A DNA stretch of 64,000 nucleotides from Peltaster fructicola (GCA_001592805.2 CP051140.1:1799501-1863500); one strand, 5' to 3'. Shown: positions 1 through 10,797, numbered from the stretch's first letter. The notes: generated from the letters alone by a model not told the origin. A program made the numbers and translations.

Positions 1-617
1 CGTACCGGGAAGATGACCACTACTTTGTCCTCGTTCTCGACAACTATACTCAGGTAGAACCTTGTCTTGAAGCCAATGAAGGCTTCATGAATGAAGATAT
101 CCTGAATCGCTGTAGTAGGTATGAATCGAGTTGCACTGGTCGAAAGATAACTCGAACTGCTGGTGCTCGTCTGTACACCCAGTCCACGAATCACTAGTAG
201 CGATTCTTCGATATGGCCTCTGCGAAAGACTAGCCAGATGATGCCAATGCATAGGATAGTTATGCAGAGGTGATTGAGTGTTGAGTACTCCTTTGACAAG
301 AACGCCGCTACTGTGAGCCAATTTGTGCTCCTCAGCCAAGTCACCAGCCATGTCTGCTGTCTAGTTACCTGTCCATACTGCCACACGAGCATGGACACGA
401 CCACAACTATGCCAAGCACCCGCGCGAGAAGGAGAAGAAGTGTAGATGCATGACCGGCTAATGTCAATGTCTGCGGCTTTGTAGTTACAGTATATTGTAC
501 GGTACTCGTTGTGGGGCTTTTGGTGATGAGCATGACAACATGGATATGCGACGTGAAGATGGTGTGATGCAATGCGGAAGCATGTTTGTTGCTGAAGAGT
601 GTCAAACAACTCGGCAT
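1..617 (-). CDS. GPI15: PIG-H / GPI15 subunit of GPI-GlcNAc transferase (3' end off window)
   Basis: PIG-H is a small ER-membrane subunit of the complex that transfers GlcNAc to phosphatidylinositol, the first step of GPI-anchor synthesis. One uninterrupted frame runs from an ATG at 615-617 to the left window edge (about 205 residues) after an upstream in-frame TAA. It has a hydrophobic segment at about residues 60-78 and a second at about 117-131, followed by the PIG-H signature: EESLLVIRGLGVQ at 137-149, RFIPTTAIQDIFIHEAFIGF at 164-183 and FYLSIVVENEDKVVVIFP at 187-204. This order (membrane hairpin, then basic RFIP and EAF blocks) is the family pattern. No intron is needed in the visible part. 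The C-terminus lies outside the window. The family call rests on motif recognition; I am fairly sure of it. Confidence 0.85.
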   Translation of the reverse strand, partial: MPSCLTLFSNKHASALHHTIFTSHIHVVMLITKSPTTSTVQYTVTTKPQTLTLAGHASTLLLLLARVLGIVVVVSMLVWQYGQVTRQQTWLVTWLRSTNWLTVAAFLSKEYSTLNHLCITILCIGIIWLVFRRGHIEESLLVIRGLGVQTSTSSSSYLSTSATRFIPTTAIQDIFIHEAFIGFKTRFYLSIVVENEDKVVVIFPV

Positions 618-1167
618 TCCTGTTTAGGAATTCCGTTCGATCCACTCCTTCCACACGGCTTGCTGTTTCGTACTTCTTTTGACGTGATAAACCATCTCCG
701 GTCACTGTGAAGTGGCCGTCATGAGCTCATCGGCTGTGATGTATCTCGAGTGAGCAGCAGTCACTATTGTCACTGTCCTAGAACCAATAACGTATCCTCT
801 CGTCAGCCACATCTCGAGTATTGATCGTTTGCGGCACATCTGTGAAGGACAAGATATTCACGAGTATCCTAGCTGGATGCCTAACATATCATCGACGGTC
901 GACAAGAGGAAGCTGACCGTCACGGCATAGTCTCAGGCTCGGCCTCACTACGTGCACTTGCTGTGTCACATGCACGAACATGAATGTATCATGCTATTGA
1001 CCTACGATAGGTTGACTACAATAACTGCTAGGTGTGAACACGATTTCGTTCTCACAGACTGACTTCGATACGAGAGTGGTGCAAACTTACACGAAAGCAA
1101 TCAAAACCTCAGACTTTACGACACAACGCTGAGATCTCCCGCCAACACAATTCGAAGACACACGATG
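618..1167. other. Intergenic, no gene seen
   Basis: About 550 bases upstream of the PIG-H start and downstream of the unknown gene on the same strand. It presumably carries the PIG-H promoter and 5' UTR. I see no TATA-like box close to the ATG, no long coding frame and no repeat. Confidence 0.5.
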
Positions 1168-2105
1168 TCAGCTCGAAACTGGTACACTTTGTAAATGAGT
1201 TCTGTCTTGAGGCTGGACTTTCGCTCTGTCAAGCAGATCCTGCACCCACATATGCTCTTCTCTCTCCAGTGCTGCTTGTCGTTTGGCTAATCTGCTTCGC
1301 TTGATGCGAGTCTTTGGCACATCTCGCATCGAGGCGAGGAAGGAAGAGACTTGCAATCGGTCCGAAGCATCGAAAACTTCGTCTGGTGAGGATGGTGCAC
1401 TGAGGACTGCCTCCAAGGACGATGTCTGCTGGATGAGGTCCTCGATACCGATTTGGAGTTGGACAGCCTTGTCGTGGACGTGCTGGAAGTATCCTGGACC
1501 GAAGAGCTCGTCTCGATCCAAAGCTCTGTGCAGGTATCGCAGGAAGAACTTCAGGCTGGGCAGCGTTGGGCCATCGTCATCTAACGGACACTCGAGCTCG
1601 CTCAGCAGACAAGCGGTGTACAGCAGCCTGATCGAGAATTCTGAGTCTAGTGTGTGCTCGACATTGCATGCAGGGCAGCCAAGGGTGAGGCACCACCGCT
1701 TTTCTCGCTCGATGAAACACTGCAGCCAGACGAATGCCATGCGGGCATTGTTGTTATATGCATGCTCAAGGTCCTCCATGTTGGCACCGCGCGTCGCTCG
1801 CTCGGCCACTGATGTGGACTTGTCGAAGAGCTCGACTATTGGTGCCAATAATGCATGAAGTATGTCTCGGACAAGAAGCCACTCAGCTCGTTGATCTCCA
1901 GTGGCGGCATTATGAAGCGAGCAGAAACTGAAGCTTGTATCAGCATACAACGCCGCTGCCGAGTGGAACGCCATTGGACTTACTGCTCTGAATGGTGATC
2001 GGCCAGATACGATCTGAGTATGGCGAAGCCCTCTGACCTCGCTAGTCGCAGGAGATGTCTATGCTCTAATCTAAATGGTGAGACCAGCTCGTCGTGGGAA
2101 GCCAT
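1168..2105 (-). CDS. Conserved-looking hypothetical protein, two exons
   Basis: I do not recognise this protein. The main exon (1168-1927) is a long open frame with normal amino-acid composition. I propose an upstream exon at 1984-2105 starting MASHDELVSPFRLEHRH. It ends at a GTAAGT donor, with a 56-bp intron (1928-1983) closing at CTTCAG; an alternative acceptor six bases earlier is also in frame. The joined protein is about 293 residues, soluble and mostly helical in appearance, with no signal peptide or membrane segment. It contains a CPACNVEH stretch with one Cys pair and a basic C-terminal part (KTRIKRSRLAKRQAALEREE) that could form a charged helix. If the upstream exon is wrong, the start would be the ATG at 1972-1974, giving 268 residues. 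The spliced model reads better, because the donor lies inside the N-terminus of the longer frame. Confidence 0.6.
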
Positions 2106-3065
2106 GACAGGCAAACGACACGTCCAGGAAGCTCAAAATGCTGTGTCAACTTCGATTGTCCACGCAAGGCCTACAGACATGCACAGTGTCGTATATGTAT
2201 TGATGTCGGGCCGCAAGGAAGTGTTGGAAGTAAGGAAGACTGCGTGTCAAGATCACTTTTAACGTGGTCGGGCACGAGGACACGCCCTCCACAACCACGA
2301 ACCAACATGCCGACCGACACTCATTTGCGGAGAGCGTCAGCAGTTCACGATAGTCTCTTCTCACACGAAGTGACCACTGGGGCACGAGGCGCCTCGGCCG
2401 TGAAGCAGAGGTCACGAGGTAGCCATCTCGGCATCTGCTTGGCCGATTCCAGGTAAAACAAGCAGACCCTGCAGTCTGCCGCCGGTGGTGGGTTCCTGGA
2501 TTACAATCTCGGTACTCCACGCTTCTAGGCCAGGACGAATGGTGAGGACGACATGTGCAAACAGATCTTCGATCGATCAAGTCGTGCTGACAGCGTGTCG
2601 AAAGTGTACTGAAGTACGAGCGACATGCCAGATGCCATTCGATCCTGCACGCAATCTGAAACTCGTTGCTTACACACATGGTAGCAGTAAGGTAACAAAT
2701 TTTTCGCTTTTTACACTTTCCAACATCCACTTAGGCGGCAAAGAAATGAGGCGTGCTCAGGGCCGGCTGAGCCCGAAGCATAGCTGCAGTGCAACGCCCA
2801 GCCGGTCTTAGAACAAGCCACGAAGGATTCACTACGGGGCGGATGTCAAGGTTACATTTCTTATATTTGGAGGCTGACAGATAGACGACAGACGTTAGAT
2901 GTAGTAGAGTACGATGGAAATGGTTTTTATGCATGCTGGTCAAGAATACAGAACGCCTAAACTAAGGCTATGCGCTTTTTCGTATGCTTCGTCGTCTCAT
3001 TATATCGCCGATTTTGTGATCCTAAGCCCTGATGATGCCACCTAACGCCCATGATATGCTTTCGC
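2106..3065. other. Intergenic, no convincing gene
   Basis: About 960 bases between two minus-strand genes. Short frames of 60-190 codons occur on both strands, but they are rich in Cys, Arg, Ser and His and show no domain. I treat this as the promoter of the downstream gene plus the 3' UTR of the kinase-like gene. Confidence 0.4.
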
Positions 3066-4895
3066 TCATCGCAATGCTGGATGTGTAGCCGTAGGAGAAT
3101 GTCGGCCAGCAGGCAGCTCAGCCAGAGGCCATACGTTGTCTGCACAACAGAGGCTCTCCACGCCGCAAGTCAGTGCGAGCACGTCACAGACCTGGTCTCT
3201 GACTTGGCTGGCAGTCGGCCTCGTGCTGGCATTCTGACGCAGCATCAGTCTGATGAGTGCCAGGATCTCGGGAATGCCACGGTAGATTGACTCGCCGTAC
3301 TGCATGCTCTCCTCCTCAAGCAGGTCCATCCACTCCTCAACCTTGCCGGAGTTTGCAACGAAGCTTGCGTCGACAGTGGACTTGCCCTCTGGCGATACAA
3401 TCTTGCAAGTGCGAAACTTGACAAAGTCGGTAAGCTTGCCTCGCATGATGAACGTAACAATGTCGAGGAAGATGCAACCGAGGGAGAAGATATCGGTCAT
3501 CTCTGGCTCCGCGACAGGTAGGTCTCGAAGAGTGGTAGGATCGAGAGGACTTGATCGTGGAATGATGGCTGGTGATGATGTGATCGAGGGAGGTGACTCG
3601 CTGCTCGGTGTGGAGGCAGCAGTCAATGACCACGAGTCCAAAGCACCTGCGAACATTGCGAGATCGTCCTCCTTGTATGACGAATGTGATAGACTGATCG
3701 AGCTTGGTCGTGTGTCACTGGAACTGACATAGCCTGAGTCGTAGCCAGCCTCGGAGGACGCTGAGCTTGACGTGCTGATACTCAATTTGCGCAGTCTCGA
3801 TAGTCTGAACATGCCGCCTTTCGACAGAGTTGGGACATGGGAAGCCTTGCTCTTCTGCGACTCAGGAGCGGCGTAGTCGTGTGTTTCGTTCTTGACCATC
3901 TTCTTAGTCTGCTGGAATGTGTGTAATGTGCCGACATCTGAGAAGGCAATCTTGTTGTTCTGGTCGATGATAATGTTCGATGGCTTGATAGCGCCGTGTG
4001 CGGTTCCTTTGTGATGTAAGAAAGCCACTGCATCAGCTAGGCAGTGCATCCATTCGCAGAGGAGCACCGGTCTTCGCTCTGCTGGCACTCGCATGAGCTG
4101 TGCTGGTGTGCGATGGTCGACATACGACTGAAGAGTGTGCTCTGGCACAAAGTTAGACACTGAGTATGCAGTGCCGTCGGACGCATATGTCGCCCATACT
4201 GGTGCAATGTGCTTGTGAGCGAGGAGTTGAGCACTCTGCATGTCACGGATGAACGTCTCCTGCGCGCCATCCTCGAGAGCGTACTTTCGTCTGCAGAAAA
4301 CCTTCTCTGGCTCTCCAGGAAAGTGGATTCTGTCCCACGATTGGAGGCTCGAGGCTGGCGGCAGGGTGTTGAGGAATTCCATAGGGATGTGCTCTTGTGG
4401 TCCGTACTCAATATGTGAGCCAGATTCTAGAGTCCTGAGCAGGAATGTGAATTGTGTCTTGTAGAAGCGCTTGTTGAGCGCAGGGTCGTTGTCATATGCT
4501 AGTTCGAGGCCTGCAACGTCTTCCCAGGCAATAGGGAGGTCCTCATCGCACCAGGAGTCGTCGATGCATCCGAAGATCTGATCCGAGCAGCCAATCTCGG
4601 CGAGGATGAGGAACAGCCGCTTCGAACGGGTGAGAATCCAGTCCAGGTATGTGTCGTCTGTGAGTCCTTCGCCGAAAGCTAGTGGACGTCGGAGGAAGTC
4701 TCGTTCTGCGCCACGGAGCTTCGACAGGACAAAGCGCTTGGTGACCTTGTCTTCGATTCGCTCCTCGGTCCACCATAGCTGCTTCAGTGCTGTGTGAGGC
4801 GTGACCAGAGAATGGCCGGCGTATCCATGTATGTATGCATTCATGGCGATCTCGTCGGAGGTGGGCGAGCGCGAGGCCATCGTGCGTGAGCCCAT
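3066..4895 (-). CDS. Protein-kinase-like protein, probable pseudokinase
   Basis: Single exon, 609 residues from the ATG at 4893-4895. An in-frame ATG at 5126 would add 77 residues of low-complexity text and looks like 5' UTR. The N-terminal half (about 1-215) is a fungal accessory region. A kinase fold follows: a beta-lobe around FCRRKYALED, then HGAIKPSNIIID at 300-311 in place of HRDxKxxN, SDVG at 319-322 in place of DFG, YAAPES as the APE region, a Ser-rich insert, and a C-lobe with DIFSLGCIFLDIV and an RPTASQVRD end. The catalytic Asp of HRD is replaced by Ala (residue 302), while Asp320 of DFG and the following Lys304 and Asn307 remain. This predicts weak or absent phosphotransfer, perhaps with nucleotide binding retained. 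The long Ser-rich insert between the APE region and the C-lobe is typical of filamentous-fungal kinases. Its partner is unknown. Confidence 0.75.
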   Translation of the reverse strand: MGSRTMASRSPTSDEIAMNAYIHGYAGHSLVTPHTALKQLWWTEERIEDKVTKRFVLSKLRGAERDFLRRPLAFGEGLTDDTYLDWILTRSKRLFLILAEIGCSDQIFGCIDDSWCDEDLPIAWEDVAGLELAYDNDPALNKRFYKTQFTFLLRTLESGSHIEYGPQEHIPMEFLNTLPPASSLQSWDRIHFPGEPEKVFCRRKYALEDGAQETFIRDMQSAQLLAHKHIAPVWATYASDGTAYSVSNFVPEHTLQSYVDHRTPAQLMRVPAERRPVLLCEWMHCLADAVAFLHHKGTAHGAIKPSNIIIDQNNKIAFSDVGTLHTFQQTKKMVKNETHDYAAPESQKSKASHVPTLSKGGMFRLSRLRKLSISTSSSASSEAGYDSGYVSSSDTRPSSISLSHSSYKEDDLAMFAGALDSWSLTAASTPSSESPPSITSSPAIIPRSSPLDPTTLRDLPVAEPEMTDIFSLGCIFLDIVTFIMRGKLTDFVKFRTCKIVSPEGKSTVDASFVANSGKVEEWMDLLEEESMQYGESIYRGIPEILALIRLMLRQNASTRPTASQVRDQVCDVLALTCGVESLCCADNVWPLAELPAGRHSPTATHPALR

Positions 4896-6032
4896 GGTCC
4901 GTTGTGTATCAATGCTATGCCAGAAATGCTGAGTGGGATGAGACAGTTTAAGATGACAGTGTGACAATGCAAGTCGATAAAAGGATGAGCAGGTGGAGAA
5001 GTGGCAAGACAGGGAGAGAGGGAGGTTGCAGTCCTTTTCACTGTCTCTGGCCTCCCTTGAGGAGCTAGATTGTGCTTCAGAGATCCAAAGCCATATGTGA
5101 AAGTTCCGCCGAAGTGGATAGAGCAACGAGCATGCATGCCTACCTTCAACAAGGTTCTACAAGACGAGTAGTGCTGAGCCAATGTGTTCGCACGGGTGTC
5201 GACAGGAAGACGCTAGGAAAGGGAACAACAGTGGTGCACCGTTGCACCATAGTAAGCCGTAGCTATGTCAGACGGGCGGGCTGTCAATGACCACAACAGC
5301 TGCGAGGGAGGTTGTATGAGCCCGGATGCAAGGCCATGCGTGCAGGTTTTGTCGCTACCACTCCTCCTCTCGAGCGCCGTGTAACCAGGGACCAGGGATA
5401 TTCAGCAGCGTCGTAAGCCGCTTGGCAAGGTAGAAGAAAGTCCGATACAAGGCTGACTGAGAGCTACAGCCTAGCCGGCATCCTGCCAAAGGGCTGCACG
5501 CTATGCTTTGAGGTTAATTTAGGCTCGAGATGATTGATGACCATGTTGCAGTGTCCAGGTCACTGGTAACGAAACGTGCGATGAAGTGAGCAGGACAGGG
5601 AGGATTGTCGTTTAAGCTACAGTAGCGTAGCCTGTTCGGCAGAAGTGCCCTGCGGGAATTAGCTTTTGGACCTGCAGACGAAGAGAGGGACCACGTTCTG
5701 CCCATTTAGAGACTCAATCTGTCATCGCGCGATGCCCCGTGAGTGCAGCACTGTGGCTGCAGGCGCCTCAAGAGCCTGTCCAGCAGGATTTGCAAATGCT
5801 TGTCCGCTGTAGCAGTCGTTCGGCTGAGAACCGTCGACGGGGCCACATCTAACCCTGCCATCATCTGTTGCCATTCCGCCTCTACTGCCGGGTGATGTGA
5901 GCACGACATCCAGAGACTTTCTCACCGTGGTTTACACGTGGGGTGTCATGTTATTGTAACATCGCAGAAAAGGCCAGCGTAGCTTTGAGCTTATGCGGTA
6001 TATGCAAGATGGACGATGGAGGAAGGAATAGC
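4896..6032. other. Intergenic, no gene seen
   Basis: About 1.1 kb between two minus-strand genes. It contains only short overlapping frames of 60-115 codons with no recognisable domain. It presumably holds the promoter of the kinase-like gene and the 3' UTR of the E2 gene. Confidence 0.45.
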
Positions 6033-9000
6033 TCAGAGGTTGCTTATGAGCTGGTCCAATCGCGCGAGCACTCGGCGCAGTGAGATGCAAGCGCCTTGTG
6101 ACATCGAGTTTAGGCCATCGAAAGCCACGCCCGCTGCTGCACTCTCGCCAAGCACTGTTTGGACCCGTCGGTGGAGCTTGGCGAGAAGTCCAGCTCCGTG
6201 CACGACATTCAGGTACAGCCAGTGTAAGACATCCTCGAGCGCCTGCATACCGGCCAGAGTTCTGCCTGCTTGCAACGCCGCAGTAGCAGAAATTGCGAAA
6301 TTGAGCGACCTGAGCACGACTCGCTCAGTGTACAGAATGCTCGGGCGTTTCGCTTCTTCTGTACCCACTTGATCCTCGTAACCAGCCTCGTTGAAGTATG
6401 GTTCTCGAACAAGGACCAGGCCAAGCAAACTCACTACCACCTGGAGCAACGTGCTCTTCTTGGGAGTCCAATTCTCGTGGCGATGGCCTTCCCATGTGCC
6501 AAGCAAGGATAGGCAGATCTTGCCATCTTCGTAGAGATTTGGATTCACCTTGCCGACTCCTGCTAGACTGCTCTCACCATTCCATGAGTGAAAAAAGGCT
6601 TGCGGCGGCGACTGAGGGTAATCTGTGGGCAGGTAGAAGTCGACGATGAATGGTGCATCTGCATACGGAGTGTCCTCAGGTCCGATGAAGAGTACACGCC
6701 ATAGGTCCGGTCTTGACTCCCATGAACGGACATACACTCCATCAGGAATCGCCCCTGGCTTCTGGAAAATTCCGTGCTCTTTCTGTATTTGTCTCATGCG
6801 AGGTGAGATTGTGGAAGCTGGACATGTGCTGAAGTGGTGGTCGTCCGGCACTGCCGAGTCATGCAAAAGGTACGAGGGAGGCGCTCCTTGTGTCTCAGGT
6901 CCTGCAGACTGCTCTTCGCTCTTCACTTCGGTCACTAGCTTGCTGCTGTTGCCCGTCATAGGGCTGTCCTTCGCATCTGCAGTCTGCCTGTCGTCCTGCT
7001 TCTGATGTTTGTAATGGTATGTCGTTCGTGTGTTGTGCTGATCTCTTGCCTGGAGGTCGCGCTGATACTCCACATACTCATCGTGCGGCTTTGCTATATG
7101 TACGTCGGTTTGCTCCTTGTTAAGGTTATCGTGCTGGTCAACCTTATGCACGCCGTGCAGGGTTGCTCTGGGCTCGTTGAGCTGCTCATTGGGGACCTCA
7201 TCGTTCTCTTCGATGGATTCCCAGTCATCGTCTTCAACATCATCAATGTTCATGGCATTCCCATCTTCGTCCTCATAAGTTGGCTCAGGCTCTTCGTCAT
7301 ACCAGTCGTACTCGTCGGAGTCGTCGTCAACGTCCATTGGTTCGTCGTCATAACTTTCGCCGTCCAGATCGTCGACGCCTTGTAAGCGTGCACTGCGGTT
7401 GTCGTATGCGATAGCTACACTCACCTGCTCTCGCAGGAGTACAACGTCTTGGACAGGCTCCGCAGCTGCCAGACGAATCGTCAGCGCACCATCAAGACGA
7501 TCTTCCACTATTGTACCGAGCCAGTTGATGCCTGTGATATCCTGCAGGCCACAGCTCTGCGGATCCTGTATGACGACTGTGTCGCCGCGACACACGTTCA
7601 GGCTACCCGGGATTTCGATGTCATACAGACTGACGTCTTCAGACTCTTCAGCAGCCAGTCCGATAGCATATCTGAAGACTTCCCTCGTGGCTTCAATGTC
7701 TCCTTCACTAAGTATGTCTATGAGATGAACACGTGCATCTGGACACCATCTTATCTTGGCGATGCGCTGGACTGTATCGATCGACTGGACCACACCTACC
7801 TTCTTTGGAGTCACAACACCATCTTCTCCTGGTAGATCTTCGACCTCGACGCTGTAGGCAATCTCTCCAGGCCAGCCAGACTCGGTATCATCCAGAGGTT
7901 CGTGAAGCATGAGTTCTGTGGAATCATGCTGTGACATGGTGCCGTCTTGCCACCGGACGTTAACCTTGAGGCTCGAGTCTGCGACAGTAAGCACATTCAT
8001 ATCGTAGCCTAGATGGTCTGCTCGATGGTGCTTGACGAGACCATTCGTATCGTTGCCATACTTCGTGAGAGCGATCTCTTGGTCAATGAATCGTACTGTG
8101 GCGAGCTCATCGAATTCGCCACATGGATATGACACGCTGCTGAGCTTACCAGGGCTCGCACACGACGGTGGTAGCTTGGACGGCTTGTAGGCAACGAAAT
8201 CTGCCGACTCAAGCTCGACCCGCTCTAGCACTGTTGACGGTGCGTTTGTTGAACCCGCAACGCCCATTCGAACCCAGTCGACCATAGCAACAGTGGTCCT
8301 GACCTGTACAACACCAGCCTCCGGAGTCACATTTGGACTATACGCTCCATAGATCCACTTCCCTGTTCGCAGGACGCCTTTGGTGGTTACGACAGAGTCT
8401 CCGACCGAGAAGGCCGTCGATGGGAACTCGTCTCCATCGTTGTAAAACTCCAAGTTTTGAACCTCCACCACGGAGTTGTTGGTCAGCCTCAACGTCACTG
8501 CAGTCTTGGTTTCAGACACTGTACCAACCCAGCCTTGGTAGACGACGATCTGGCCTACATTGAGGTCCTCAACTCTTTCTAATTCTGATGCTGGCACATC
8601 TGTGATGAGTTGAGAGTTGTCAGGCAGGTATTGGGCTGTTTTGCGTTCTTCACGTGTGCGCGAACGCAGCAGCGTCTGACTATCAGACTGTGTGGCTTCG
8701 ACGAGTCCTGCTAATCGACATGTTGGAAGTGTGTTGAGTACGACTCCTGTCATCATGTGGTGAGGGCGAGCCACGACTTCACCCAGTGTGAAATACCTCG
8801 ATACTACTTCGACTTTGACTCGAGCGATGAGCTGTGGGCCTTCGGGCCAAGTCACCAGTATCACGCCTGCTGGTGGCTCTGAAGTCCTCTTGTACTGCCG
8901 ATACTGATCGACACTGACTGATGCATGACGTTTGATCCTGATGTCTGGTCTAAGTGGTATGACCTCAGGTTGGCCATCGAGCTGCCTGATTTCGCCGCGT

Positions 9001-9062
9001 CTATCTGGTATAGCAAGCTCGATGACCTTGTCGAAAGTTTGCATGATTGGTATCATGTTCAT
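6033..9062 (-). CDS. Large E2 ubiquitin-conjugating enzyme, UBE2O type
   Basis: A single 1009-codon exon. Animal UBE2O is a hybrid E2/E3 that ubiquitinates orphan and basic proteins; fungi have a similar large E2. The first roughly 560 residues form repeated beta-rich segments of the SH3-like conserved-region type (for example VGQIVVYQGWVGTV, NWLGTIVEDRLDG). A very acidic stretch rich in Asp and Glu follows (about 575-625), then a charged linker. The UBC domain lies at about 765-895, with WRVLFIGPEDTPYADAPF, LPTDYPQSPP and DGKICLSLLGTWEG. The Cys in that last motif (about residue 850) is the expected catalytic residue, and KVNPNLYEDGK supplies the usual Asn-containing flank. A helical tail follows. 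The length is close to the family's. A short upstream exon cannot be excluded. It starts 305 bp from the divergent COG8. Confidence 0.85.
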   Translation of the reverse strand: MNMIPIMQTFDKVIELAIPDRRGEIRQLDGQPEVIPLRPDIRIKRHASVSVDQYRQYKRTSEPPAGVILVTWPEGPQLIARVKVEVVSRYFTLGEVVARPHHMMTGVVLNTLPTCRLAGLVEATQSDSQTLLRSRTREERKTAQYLPDNSQLITDVPASELERVEDLNVGQIVVYQGWVGTVSETKTAVTLRLTNNSVVEVQNLEFYNDGDEFPSTAFSVGDSVVTTKGVLRTGKWIYGAYSPNVTPEAGVVQVRTTVAMVDWVRMGVAGSTNAPSTVLERVELESADFVAYKPSKLPPSCASPGKLSSVSYPCGEFDELATVRFIDQEIALTKYGNDTNGLVKHHRADHLGYDMNVLTVADSSLKVNVRWQDGTMSQHDSTELMLHEPLDDTESGWPGEIAYSVEVEDLPGEDGVVTPKKVGVVQSIDTVQRIAKIRWCPDARVHLIDILSEGDIEATREVFRYAIGLAAEESEDVSLYDIEIPGSLNVCRGDTVVIQDPQSCGLQDITGINWLGTIVEDRLDGALTIRLAAAEPVQDVVLLREQVSVAIAYDNRSARLQGVDDLDGESYDDEPMDVDDDSDEYDWYDEEPEPTYEDEDGNAMNIDDVEDDDWESIEENDEVPNEQLNEPRATLHGVHKVDQHDNLNKEQTDVHIAKPHDEYVEYQRDLQARDQHNTRTTYHYKHQKQDDRQTADAKDSPMTGNSSKLVTEVKSEEQSAGPETQGAPPSYLLHDSAVPDDHHFSTCPASTISPRMRQIQKEHGIFQKPGAIPDGVYVRSWESRPDLWRVLFIGPEDTPYADAPFIVDFYLPTDYPQSPPQAFFHSWNGESSLAGVGKVNPNLYEDGKICLSLLGTWEGHRHENWTPKKSTLLQVVVSLLGLVLVREPYFNEAGYEDQVGTEEAKRPSILYTERVVLRSLNFAISATAALQAGRTLAGMQALEDVLHWLYLNVVHGAGLLAKLHRRVQTVLGESAAAGVAFDGLNSMSQGACISLRRVLARLDQLISNL

Positions 9063-9367
9063 CGATGCCCGATGGGTCTGCTCACACGGTGCTTTTCATT
9101 TTGTGTCAAGCGAAGCCTTGTGTCATGCAAGCTGTTGCTTTGATGAGCAGACTTGAAGTATCCTCGTAGTAGGTATTCTTACAGGATCGTCGAGACTTTC
9201 AGCCGTGAGGGAGTGATAATATCGAGAACGGAAGTGTATGAAGTACATGTAGGCGGAAGTGACATCGAATCCTTAGTCAGCAAAATTTACTAAAAGCTCA
9301 GGCTTGAACAGTGGATGTGACAAGTATAACACAACTGGGTTGCCGGTGGCACGCCGTAGTAATCACA
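9063..9367. promoter_or_regulatory. Shared divergent promoter region
   Basis: The 305 bases separate the start codons of the large E2 (minus) and COG8 (plus), so both promoters and 5' UTRs must lie here or overlap. I see no clear TATA box; the stretch near 9281-9299 is the most A/T-rich part. Confidence 0.5.
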
Positions 9368-10797
9368 ATGGATTCACTTTACGACGTGCTGGACCTACGA
9401 GCGTCCAACGTAGTGAATGATGATGCCAACACTGCCGCCTACCTCGCACGCCTGAGCACACTCTCCTTAGCAGACCTTACGAATAACGAGCCCGCTTCTC
9501 TCACACAATCAACACAGTCGCACATCAGAAACCTCCAGGCCTTGTCGAAGCGCTCGCAAAAGGCTATAATCACATCTTCAGAACATCTCGAAAGTCTTAC
9601 CACCATCCTGCCATCTTTCGTCAGACAATCGAAAGAGCTGAGGGACAATCTGCCAGCATTGGAGACAAAGGCTGCCGACTTCGCTACAAAGTATGAGAGA
9701 AGTACAGAGAACGCTGTGCTGGACAGGCGGAAACGAGCTTTGCTGCTCTCGCGCAATGCAGATCGCGTCTCTGACGTGCTTGAGCTGCCGTCCTTGCTTG
9801 CGTCGAGTGTAGCATCGGCTCAAGCAGTGGCTGCAGGCTCGACAGCGACTGCAGCTGCATCTTATTCTGCTGCTCTGGACCTCAGCGCACATGTCAAGCG
9901 GCTATCTACACTATACTCACAGTCGACAATCGTATCAGAGATCTCGCGACAAGCCGAGGCCGAAATTCAAAACTTGAGAACGATACTCATCACCTCCCTT
10001 CAACACTCATCATTGAAATTGGCCGCAGCGATGAGGACAATTGGCTGGCTACGTCGAGTAGCGCCGGAGCTCAGTGACGAAGGTGGTAGGACTGCAGCTC
10101 AGGCGGTGAGCGTCGTCAACCATGAGTCCACCGATGGAGGACTTGCAGCGTTGTTCCTCATTTGCAGGCTGCGTACGCTTCACCAGACGTTGGACGCTCT
10201 CGAGCCGCTGCGCGATCTTGCAGACCAAGAGTCACGACGGCGAACGAGTGGCGCAAAGAAGTCGAATCAAGATTCAGCTCTTGGTAGCCAGAGTGAACGC
10301 TACCTCAAGCGGTATATCGAGATCTTTCGAGAACAGAGCTTCAACATCATCAGTATGTATCGGAGCATCTTCCCAAATGGTTTGCCAGGAAGTGAGGCTG
10401 GCGAGCAGACTGACAGCGACGAACCACTCCTACTGCTGCCTTCACCTATCGTGTCGTTCGCTACGCATCTGGTCGAGCTGCTTGGAGCCACGTTGAAACT
10501 TTACATGCCCAATGTCGGTGACAAGTCAGCTCGCGAATCCTGCTCACGCAGGTCTTGTATTGCGCAGGCAGTCTCGGTCGTCTTGGAGCAGAATTTGGCA
10601 TGTTCATAGCCTTGCTAGAAGGTGAACTCTCAGCTGGACAAGGGCAGGATGAGGATGTGTTGGTTGAGCCTGAGTGGGCGCAGATAATGAACAAGCATCG
10701 CATTCAAGCCAGTAGACTTGAAGTGCTGGCTAGAGGTGTTGGCAGTTCACGCAAAGTCAGTGGTGACATACTTACGACAGCTGCTATACCTGCCTAA
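9368..10797 (+). CDS. COG8: COG8, conserved oligomeric Golgi complex subunit, with an apparent frameshift
   Basis: COG8 (Dor1-like family) is a lobe-B subunit of the Golgi tether used in retrograde vesicle traffic. The ATG at 9368 gives MDSLYDVLDLR; an upstream in-frame ATG at 9311 is less likely. The N-terminal helical bundle contains LARLSTLSLADLTNNEP. The middle has SLGSQSERYLKRYIEIFREQ and MYRSIFPNGLP, then VSFATHLVELLGATLKLYMPN. The expected C-terminal text LTQVLYCAGSLGRLGAEFGM is present but lies one frame earlier, beginning at 10543. The break falls at about 10538-10542, where one extra C would restore ES-L-LTQVLYCAG. There is no room for an intron there. The complete protein would be about 476 residues. 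I regard the shift as a probable base-calling error or a recent lesion in a host gene. Confidence 0.75.

Noticed and set aside
1283-1858. A 191-codon plus-strand frame
   Set aside because: Antisense to the better-composed minus-strand unknown gene; Ser/Arg-rich with no domain.
7005-7385. A strikingly hydrophobic plus-strand frame, rich in Val, Leu and Ile, that looks like a membrane protein
   Set aside because: It is antisense to the Asp/Glu-rich acidic stretch of the large E2; acidic codons read backwards give Val, Leu, Ile and Phe.
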